Source of the DNA: a virus
Direction: 5' to 3' (one strand)
Virus record (IMG/VR): IMGVR_UViG_3300031162_000224
Location: 1-24,115 of that record
Length of the DNA: 24,115 nucleotides
Part shown: piece by piece, positions 7,228 through 14,600 of the stretch
Position numbering within the stretch: position 1 is the stretch's first letter
Layout: the number at the start of each line of letters is the position of its first letter
Translations under genes and position numbers: made by a program
The notes under the pieces: generated by a model
Seen by the model: the letters and a program-made list of their open reading frames with translations, nothing else
Databases searched by the model: none
Told to the model about the DNA's origin: nothing

Positions 7228-8661
7228 ATGGCATTAACACCACAATTTGGTTCGATAGTACCATCGCAGCTGCAACAGCCGCTTGCTAATAACTATCTAA
7301 CATTTGACGGCGCTGCAGGTGGAAACTTCGCGCAACAATATCTACCTGAACTTTACGAAGCAGAAGTAGAGCGTTACGGAAATCGTACGCTATCTGGATT
7401 CTTACGTATGGTTGGGGCTGAACTTCCAATGACATCTGATCAAGTAATCTGGTCTGAACAAAATAGATTACACGTAGCATATGACAACTGTGCGTTTAAC
7501 AGTGCTGCGGGTACTATTACAATTCCAGTTGCTGCAAACATTGTCAACGTTATATCTCCACAGCAAACTATCGTTGTGATGGATGACTTTGGTGCAGAAT
7601 CAAAATGTTTAGTAACAGGATCACAAACTGCAACAGGTGTATTAAACGTGTTACCTTACGGTTCTGCTACATTAGCTACTGAAGGATTAGTTGGCGCTGT
7701 AAAGATATTTGTTTACGGTTCTGAATATCCAAAAGGAACAAACACTACAATTGCTGGAACTGGAGCACTAGCGGTAGCGGGTAACGATTATCCTATTCAA
7801 ACAATAACTCCTTCATTTACTCAGTTTTCTAACAAGCCAATTATCATTAGAACTCAATATTCAATCAATGGTTCTGACACAGCTCAGATCGGTTGGGTAG
7901 AAGTTGCTACTGAAGATGGAACGTCTGGATACTTATGGTACCTAAAAGCAGAGTCTGAAACAAGACTACGTTTTGAGGATTACCTAGAAATGTCTGTTGT
8001 AGAAGGTGAGCAGGTTGCTGCTACATCTACAATCGCAGGTGTTACTGGTACAGAAGGTTTGTTTGCCGCTGTTGAGAACAGAGGTAATGTACAGGTTGGA
8101 TTCTCTGCTGCTAACGGTATAAATGACTTTGATGATATTCTTAGAAATTTAGATACTCAAGGAGCAATTGAAGAGAACATGTTATTCTTAAATAGAAACA
8201 CTAACCTTGATTTTGACGATATGCTAGCTGCAATATCTGCTGGTCAAAGCGGTGGAACAGCTTTTGGATTATTTGAAAACTCTGAAGAGATGGCATTGAA
8301 CTTAGGCTTTTCTGGTTTCCGTAGAGGATCTTACGATTTCTACAAAACTGACTGGAAATACTTAAACGATGCTTCTACTCGTGGAGCTATGTCTGGACCT
8401 GCTTCTATTGAAGGTATGTTAGTTCCTGCTGGAACTTCTACTGTTTACGATCAGATTCTAGGAACAAATATCAGACGACCATTCCTACACGTTCGTTACC
8501 GTGCTTCACAAGCCGATGACAGACGTATGAAGTCTTGGTTAACTGGTTCTGTTGGTGGAGCTTTCACTAGCGACCTAGATGCTATGACTGTAAACTTCTT
8601 ATCTGAAAGATGTTTAGTAGTACAAGCTGCAAATAACTTCGTGTTATTCAAAGGAATCTAA
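7228..8661 (+). CDS. Major capsid protein (HK97-type), 477 aa
   Basis: This is the coat that forms the icosahedral shell. It is placed after portal and scaffold, has the expected length, and is rich in A, G, T and aromatic residues with few lysines. The N-terminal segment (N-Y-L-T-F-D-G-A-A-G-G, then Q-Y-L-P-E-L-Y-E-A-E-V) looks like the N-arm and spine-helix start of coat proteins from environmental Bacteroidota phages as I remember them. The E-loop, P- and A-domains cannot be delimited by eye. Codon choice differs from its neighbours: arginine is often CGT (7376, 7391 and 8490-8528) instead of AGA, as expected for the most strongly expressed gene. The start has a short leader (TTAAACTTTTAAATT) and an Ala second codon. 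A hairpin follows the stop. No cleaved propeptide is evident. Confidence 0.82.
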   Translation: MALTPQFGSIVPSQLQQPLANNYLTFDGAAGGNFAQQYLPELYEAEVERYGNRTLSGFLRMVGAELPMTSDQVIWSEQNRLHVAYDNCAFNSAAGTITIPVAANIVNVISPQQTIVVMDDFGAESKCLVTGSQTATGVLNVLPYGSATLATEGLVGAVKIFVYGSEYPKGTNTTIAGTGALAVAGNDYPIQTITPSFTQFSNKPIIIRTQYSINGSDTAQIGWVEVATEDGTSGYLWYLKAESETRLRFEDYLEMSVVEGEQVAATSTIAGVTGTEGLFAAVENRGNVQVGFSAANGINDFDDILRNLDTQGAIEENMLFLNRNTNLDFDDMLAAISAGQSGGTAFGLFENSEEMALNLGFSGFRRGSYDFYKTDWKYLNDASTRGAMSGPASIEGMLVPAGTSTVYDQILGTNIRRPFLHVRYRASQADDRRMKSWLTGSVGGAFTSDLDAMTVNFLSERCLVVQAANNFVLFKGI

Positions 8662-8678
8662 GGATTCAAATGTAATTC

Positions 8679-8705
8679 TTACCCTCGTTATATTAACGGG
8701 GGTAA
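8679..8705 (+). terminator. Hairpin after major capsid gene, likely terminator or attenuator
   Basis: TTACCCTCGTTA (8679-8690) pairs with TAACGGGGGTAA (8694-8705) around a 3-base loop (TAT). The 12-bp stem contains one U-G wobble. The T-rich stretch TTATTACTTTTAT follows. This is a good Rho-independent terminator shape, although the U-tract is interrupted. Placed just after the coat gene, it could cap an abundant coat transcript while letting some polymerases continue into neck and tail genes. Confidence 0.65.
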
Positions 8706-8741
8706 TTATTACTTTTATCAATTATTAAATTATATTATATT

Positions 8742-9569
8742 ATGGCTAAAACAGCTGAAGCAAAAAAAGTTGAGGTTGCACCTCAAGAGAAAGTAGCAGT
8801 GCAAAAAATTACTGCTCCAGTAATACCCACCAAACCAGAGTGGGAAATAAAACCTAGAACCTATATTGTTAAAGGTAATAAACAACCATTAACATTAACG
8901 ATTCCAGGTAAACATACTAGAAAAAGTCCTTTGTTGTATTTTGATAAAGATCAATCTAAACAAAGAGAATTAAGGTATGCAACCAACATGAACAGTCCTT
9001 TTACAGATGAGCAAAAAGGTGAGGTAACGTTGGGGCATATTACTTTTAGAGATGGTATATTAAGTGTTCCAGAAGAAAACCAAATTCTTCAAAAACTACT
9101 AAGTTTATACCACCCACTAAAAGATAAAAAATATTTTGAGTTTGATTCTGTTGAAGAAGCAGAAGATGATTTAGATATCATAGAAATGGAAGTGCATGCG
9201 CTTAATGCTGCAATGGAGATGGATATTGATCAAGCTGAGGCTATACTTAGAGTTGAAAAAGGAAGTTCTGTTTCTAACATGAAGTCTAAAGAACTTAAAA
9301 GAGATTTGTTATTATTAGCTAAAAGAAAACCAGATTTATTCTTGAACCTAGCCAACGATGAAAACGTTCAGCTAAGAAACTTTGGTATAAAAGCTATTGA
9401 AGCTCAAATAATTAACCTGTCACAAGATCAAAGAACTTTTCACTGGAGTTCAAATGACAGAAAACTATTCACTGTACCATTTGACGAAAACCCATACTCA
9501 GCACTAGCTGCGTGGTTTAAAACAGATGAAGGTGTAGAGGTTTATAAATCTATAGAAAAAAGAGTATAA
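8742..9569 (+). CDS. Conserved head/neck protein of unknown function, 275 aa
   Basis: I recognise this as a type of protein that follows the coat gene in many environmental podovirus-like genomes, but no function is established to my knowledge. After a disordered, Ala/Lys/Pro-rich start (about 1-35), a beta-rich part (residues 40-110, including L-T-L-T-I-P-G-K-H-T-R-K) is followed by an acidic helical section (E-E-A-E-D-D-L-D-I-I-E-M) and a helical domain with K-E-L-K-R-D-L-L-L-L-A. The last 50 residues hold F-H-W-S-S-N-D-R-K-L-F and N-P-Y-S-A-L-A-A-W-F-K. There is no signal peptide, membrane segment or cysteine pair. It is bracketed by two strong hairpins (8679-8705 and 9581-9622), so its level may be set independently. 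Candidate roles are auxiliary capsid, head-closure or portal-associated protein. Confidence 0.75.
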   Translation: MAKTAEAKKVEVAPQEKVAVQKITAPVIPTKPEWEIKPRTYIVKGNKQPLTLTIPGKHTRKSPLLYFDKDQSKQRELRYATNMNSPFTDEQKGEVTLGHITFRDGILSVPEENQILQKLLSLYHPLKDKKYFEFDSVEEAEDDLDIIEMEVHALNAAMEMDIDQAEAILRVEKGSSVSNMKSKELKRDLLLLAKRKPDLFLNLANDENVQLRNFGIKAIEAQIINLSQDQRTFHWSSNDRKLFTVPFDENPYSALAAWFKTDEGVEVYKSIEKRV

Positions 9570-9580
9570 ACAAGTGATAC

Positions 9581-9622
9581 TAATATATTAGGGTATCATA
9601 TTAATGGTACCCTAGTGTATTA
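9581..9622 (+). terminator. Very long intergenic hairpin (terminator-like or RNase-processing site)
   Basis: Bases 9581-9599 pair with 9604-9622 across a 4-base loop (ATTA): 19 consecutive pairs, of which three are U-G wobbles that keep pairing intact on RNA. The core holds GGG opposite CCC. The downstream sequence (TATAATTTAAACAAG) is A/T-rich but lacks a clean U-tract, so it may act as a processing or stabilising stem rather than a pure terminator. Confidence 0.65.
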
Positions 9623-9636
9623 TAATTTAAACAAGT

Positions 9637-10452
9637 ATGGCTGTAAACGTAAACACTGTATATCAAACAGTATTGTCTATAATAAATAAAGAGCAAAGAG
9701 GTTATTTAACCCCTGCTGAATTTAATGAGGTAGGTACTCAAGTTCAATTAGATATATTTGAGAAATACTTTGAAGACTTAAACCAGCAATTAAGAGTGCC
9801 ACAAGCGGATGTTGACTACGCTGACAGGATAATGAATCTTGACGAAAAGTTAGCTATATTTAAAACATTTGGGTCCGCTGTATACGATAATACAAGTAAC
9901 CCAGGTCTAGCATATTTTACTTTACCAACCGTGGACAAATACGGAGCTACTGTAGATTTTTACAGATTAGGTACTGCAATATACAAAGACGATAGAGGTA
10001 ATCAAATAGAACTACAAAGATTATCTCGAACAGATTTCTACAACATAGAAAGATCTCCTTTAACAAAAGCATCAAAAAGTTTTCCTACGTATTTATACGA
10101 AAATAGAGGTAACGTAAACAACGCTGGTTCAACTATAAACAGCCACTTGCAGAACGTTATATATGTAAATCCAACCAGTATAACAAGTAATATAGAAGTT
10201 GATTACGTAAGAAAACCTGTTTCACCTATATGGGGTTTTACCACGGCTGGTAGAGGTCAATATATATTCAATGGCAACTACTATGACCCAGGTTTAGGAA
10301 CAGGATCTAGAGACTTTGAATTACATGAATCAGAGCAAGTTAATATTATATTAAGAATATTAGCTTATGCTGGTATAATAATACAAGATCCTTCTATAGT
10401 TCAAATAGCAGCACAGCAGGTTCAAGGAAAAGAAGTAAATAAAAAAAGCTAA
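9637..10452 (+). CDS. Neck/adaptor-like structural protein, 271 aa
   Basis: The N-terminal 60 residues form a helical region (V-Y-Q-T-V-L-S-I-I-N-K-E-Q-R-G-Y, then F-N-E-V-G-T-Q-V-Q-L-D-I-F-E-K-Y-F) followed by a beta-rich body, the general plan of portal-bound adaptor proteins (P22 gp4, T7 gp11 type). It includes Y-V-R-K-P-V-S-P-I-W-G-F at about 190, and a C-terminal helical segment (E-Q-V-N-I-I-L-R-I-L-A-Y-A-G) before a short basic end. Similar proteins are common after the coat genes in environmental podovirus-like genomes. A ring at the portal exit is the favoured role, but this is inferred from position and helical start, not from a matched motif. It starts after the long hairpin, and the next gene begins three bases after its stop. 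Confidence 0.7.
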   Translation: MAVNVNTVYQTVLSIINKEQRGYLTPAEFNEVGTQVQLDIFEKYFEDLNQQLRVPQADVDYADRIMNLDEKLAIFKTFGSAVYDNTSNPGLAYFTLPTVDKYGATVDFYRLGTAIYKDDRGNQIELQRLSRTDFYNIERSPLTKASKSFPTYLYENRGNVNNAGSTINSHLQNVIYVNPTSITSNIEVDYVRKPVSPIWGFTTAGRGQYIFNGNYYDPGLGTGSRDFELHESEQVNIILRILAYAGIIIQDPSIVQIAAQQVQGKEVNKKS

Positions 10453-10455
10453 TAG

Positions 10456-11658
10456 ATGGGAACAATAAACGAAACTAACCAACAATACTACGCTGGAGCA
10501 CAAGGCTTTACGGTTTCCGATGCAGCGGGTCAGAGTAGCTTTACATTTACTTTTGATACTAATATAGTGTTTGGATCTTTTGATCCTACGGCAGTAGACT
10601 ACGCGTTAAATAATTTTAAGCTATATAGCAGTGCTGATGGTATAACTTATACAGAATATATAACATCATATACCGTAACTGGCAATACTATAACTTTATC
10701 TACACCTCTTCCTCAAAACAGCGTTTTAGTGTGTCAGCTAAAAAGACTAGATGGCGGAAGTTACGGGGCCAGAGACGCGTACGGTAATACTACAGAGCAA
10801 AACTATGGTAGTTATGAGTACGTAACTTTGAACGATGTGGTTAACAATTTTATAGTTGCATATGTAGGAGCGGGTAAATTAATACCAAGCGTAAAGAGAA
10901 CTGATCTAATATTTCACGCAAAACGCGCTTTACAAGAATTTAGTTATGATACTCTAAAAAGTATTAAGTCCCAAGAACTGACAATACCACCTAATCTTAG
11001 TGTTGTCATACCTCAGGATTATGTTAATTATGTTCGCATGTCGTGGATTGATATGTCTGGTGTGCAAAGAATAATATATCCAGCAAACAATCTAACAGAC
11101 TCTCCTTATAGAACACCGGTGCAAGATTCCGAAGGTGTTCCAACTCAAGATAACTTTGGTAAAAACATACAAGGAACATCGGTAACAGAGGAAAGATGGA
11201 GAACAAATAATATGCTAGGAGGTGAATTTAACGCTAGCGTAGACTGGGCTGAATTTGACTGGGGTTATGGTGGTTACTGGAACTCGGGTCAAGGTCAACT
11301 ATATGGAATTGACCCACAAAACGCTCAAGTTAACGGCTGGTTCAATATGAACGACAGAGAAGGTAAAATATCTTTTTCAAGTAATCTAGTTAATAGGCTA
11401 ATAATACTAGAGTACATCTCTGACGGCTTAGCTTACGATATGGATAGTAGAATACCTAAGTTAGCAGAAGATGCCTTATATGCTTACCTATCACATGCTG
11501 TATTAGCGAGTAGAATTAATCAACCTGAGTATATAATAAACAGGCTGAAAAGAGAGGCTAGCTCTAAATTAAGAAATGCAAAAATAAGATTGTCTAACAT
11601 TAAGCGTGGTGAAATAGTGCAAGTTATGAGAGGTAAGTCTAAATGGATAAAACACTAA
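10456..11658 (+). CDS. Neck/tail ring protein with extra N-terminal beta domain, 400 aa
   Basis: Two parts are visible. Residues 1 to about 105 are a T/S/G/F-rich beta domain: F-T-V-S-D-A-A-G, then S-F-T-F-T-F, then Y-T-V-T-G-N-T-I-T-L-S-T-P-L-P at 72-86 and a closing K-R. This plan (target strand, D/Y-x-V motif, T-I-T-L then P-L-P) recalls the T7-type tail-fibre N-terminal attachment domain. From about 122 the typical adaptor-like body begins (L-N-D-V-V-N-N-F-I-V-A-Y, H-A-K-R-A-L-Q-E-F-S-Y, then P-Q-D-Y-V-N-Y-V-R-M-S-W-I-D), with helical and beta portions. It ends in a basic helix (R-L-K-R-E-A-S-S-K-L-R-N-A-K). The expected role is head-to-tail connection; the added domain could anchor a fibre or decorate the collar. 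Confidence 0.7.
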   Translation: MGTINETNQQYYAGAQGFTVSDAAGQSSFTFTFDTNIVFGSFDPTAVDYALNNFKLYSSADGITYTEYITSYTVTGNTITLSTPLPQNSVLVCQLKRLDGGSYGARDAYGNTTEQNYGSYEYVTLNDVVNNFIVAYVGAGKLIPSVKRTDLIFHAKRALQEFSYDTLKSIKSQELTIPPNLSVVIPQDYVNYVRMSWIDMSGVQRIIYPANNLTDSPYRTPVQDSEGVPTQDNFGKNIQGTSVTEERWRTNNMLGGEFNASVDWAEFDWGYGGYWNSGQGQLYGIDPQNAQVNGWFNMNDREGKISFSSNLVNRLIILEYISDGLAYDMDSRIPKLAEDALYAYLSHAVLASRINQPEYIINRLKREASSKLRNAKIRLSNIKRGEIVQVMRGKSKWIKH

Positions 11659-11664
11659 AATTAA

Positions 11665-14600
11665 ATGGCAGAGTTTAAAAATGTTTTTATAAAATCTAAA
11701 ATGAACAAGGATCTTGATAATCGCTTGTTACCACAGGGTGAATATAGAGACGCATTAAATATACAAGTCAGTAAGTCAGAGTCTTCGGACGTTGGTGCGC
11801 TAGAAAATGTTTTAGGTAATAAAAAACTAATTAATTTCGATGACGTAACAGGTAACGCTAATGTAGTTTGTGTAGGTTATTTAGTTTCAGAAGTTAACTC
11901 TTGTGTGTTTTTCTTTTTAACAGACAACACATTAGCATCTAACCCTAGTGGTAAATATAGTCCTTCTTCTTCTAATTTTATTGTAAGATCTTTAATATCA
12001 GAAGGAACAGCTACACAAAATGCGGTTTTAGTACAGGGTGCTTTCTTAAATTTTTGGGAAGGTAATCCTATATATGGAGTTAATTTACTAGAAGATTTAT
12101 TGTTTTTTACAGACAATAGAAATCAACCTAGAAAAATAAACGTACAATCAGCCTTAAATGATCCTACTTATTACACTATAGAAGACACTATTAGTGTAGC
12201 TAAGTATATGCCTTACAACGCGCCAATACTTTGGCAAGAAGTAACAGCATCAATAGCAGCTGATTTTCAACCGCCTTATACAAATCAAGGTATTGGTGAG
12301 TATCAAACCACAATGCAAGATGTTGTTAGTGAAAAATATCCTGATGAAACTCCATCGCCAGTTGGTGAATTTCAACCTTACTACGATGATACATATAGAG
12401 GTGATCCAGACTACTTAGAAGATAAGTTTGTAAGGTTTAGCTATAGATTTAAATTTGATGATGGTGAATACTCTGTATTTGCCCCGTTTACTCAAGAATG
12501 TTTTATACCCAAACAAGATGGTTATTTTCTTTTAAACTCTGGAGCTGTCACTACTGATGAAAATGATATGTCTGCTGCTTACAGAAGTACTATAGTAGAC
12601 TTTATGGAAAACAAAGTAAATCAATTGACCTTATTGATTGATATGCCTGTTAATGGAGATCCTGCTTTTCCAGCAACTACACTACTTAACGTAACAGATT
12701 ATTTTAAAATAACAGAAATAGAAATACTGTTTAAAGAATCTGATGGACTTGCGGTGCTGGTGGTTGATACTATATCTGCTGATGAAATAAAAGCTCAGCA
12801 GAGTCCACTGGTTTTCCCACAAACAAACACATTTAAATACACTTACTCTGGTACAAAACCTTTTAGAACATTACCAGAAGATCAAACAACTAGAGTATAC
12901 GACAAAGTACCTGTTAAAGCTTTAAGTCAAGAATTAATAAGCAACAGAGTTGTTTATGGTAATTTTCAAACCAAGCATACACCGCCTTCGACAATTAGCT
13001 ACAACGTAGGTACTCAAGCTAAAGGTAACTTTGACGTAACAACACCTGTTACTTCTGTAGAGTGGAGAACAAGTATTGTTGAATATCCTAATCATACTTT
13101 AAAACAAAATAGAAACTACCAAGCTGGGTTTGTTTTATCTGATAGATTTGGTAGAACAACGTCAACATTACTTTCTAATGCCGCTGGATCTAGCACAGGT
13201 ATTATATCAAGCCCAAAGCTTTCAACTGTTTATTCTCCGTATAATGACGGTACAGTTGACGCAGGAGCTTGGCCAGGTGATGCTCTTTATGTACAGGTAA
13301 ACGAAACTATAGACGAGACGCCTGTAAAGCCTACATTGTATCCAGGAACTTATGTTGGTGATCCAACGCTTTTATCTTATAATCCACTAGGATTTGATAC
13401 ATGGAAAATAGTTGTAAAGCAGCAAGAGCAAGATTACTACAACGTGTATTTGCCAGGTATACTAGCTGCATATCCAGAAGCAGAAAACAGAGAGCTTGGA
13501 GTTACATCTCACGTGGTTTTATTTAATGACAACGTAAATAAAGTGCCTCGTGATTTAGCTGAAGTTGGCCCTGATCAAAAGCAGTTTAGAAGCTCTGTTC
13601 AGCTATTTGGTAGAGTTGAAAACACTCTTACCACAGCCGCAACATCTCCCACAACTCTTGGTTTAGTAAATAAACAATATTATCCTTTAAGATTTTCAGA
13701 CACAGTTGTTACTATATCTAACATGTTTGATTTATTTAACCTGGAACCAGGCTCAGTAAATTTAGGTGATTATGAATTTGATTTTTATGAAGCAGAATCA
13801 AATCCATTAATAGGTAGAATAAGTACACAAAAACAAATTGGGCAAGAAACTCCTCAAAACCCAAATCAAACTTCTATACAGAACCTAGCTATATACGAAA
13901 CAGAACCTGTGGAATCAAAACTAGATATATATTGGGAGACAAGTACAAGTGGTAAAATAGATGATTTAAATACACAGGTTATAGAAACAGGTGGTCAAAC
14001 TATATTCGGTATAGTAAACTTTGATTGGAATGTTACAGAGTATTGGGGTATACAAACACCTGCTTCAATACCTTGGGATCCAGCTGTTTTAGGTTCTCCA
14101 GAGCCAGGAACACTGCCAACAACACCAACCTCTGGTAATGGTTTCTTAGGTAGATTCAGATCAGTTATAGGAGGAAACACTGATGATCATTCTCAATTTT
14201 GGTTTGATGATGTGGCAAACCAGCCAATACAAAACGTAACACTACATGAGTTTTCAGTTATAAATGGTAATGGTGATAATGTAACATCTGATTTCGATTT
14301 GTTACAGATATATGGTACAGCTTCTACAGTGGCCGGACCTGGTACTTATACAAACTATAAAGGTGCTCAAGGTACCGCTTATGCTCACGACACATTTATA
14401 CTTGTTAATAAAACATACAAGCTATATACTACTGAAGACCAACAAAATGGTTTCACTGATTTTTATATAACAATAAAGGTTTCTGATAACGCTAACGATC
14501 CTGATTCGCCTATAAGAACGTTTACGCTAGTAAACGATATTACATTAGATAACTTAAATACAATTCATGTTGGAGCTAAGCAATTAAAGCAGCCGCTAGT

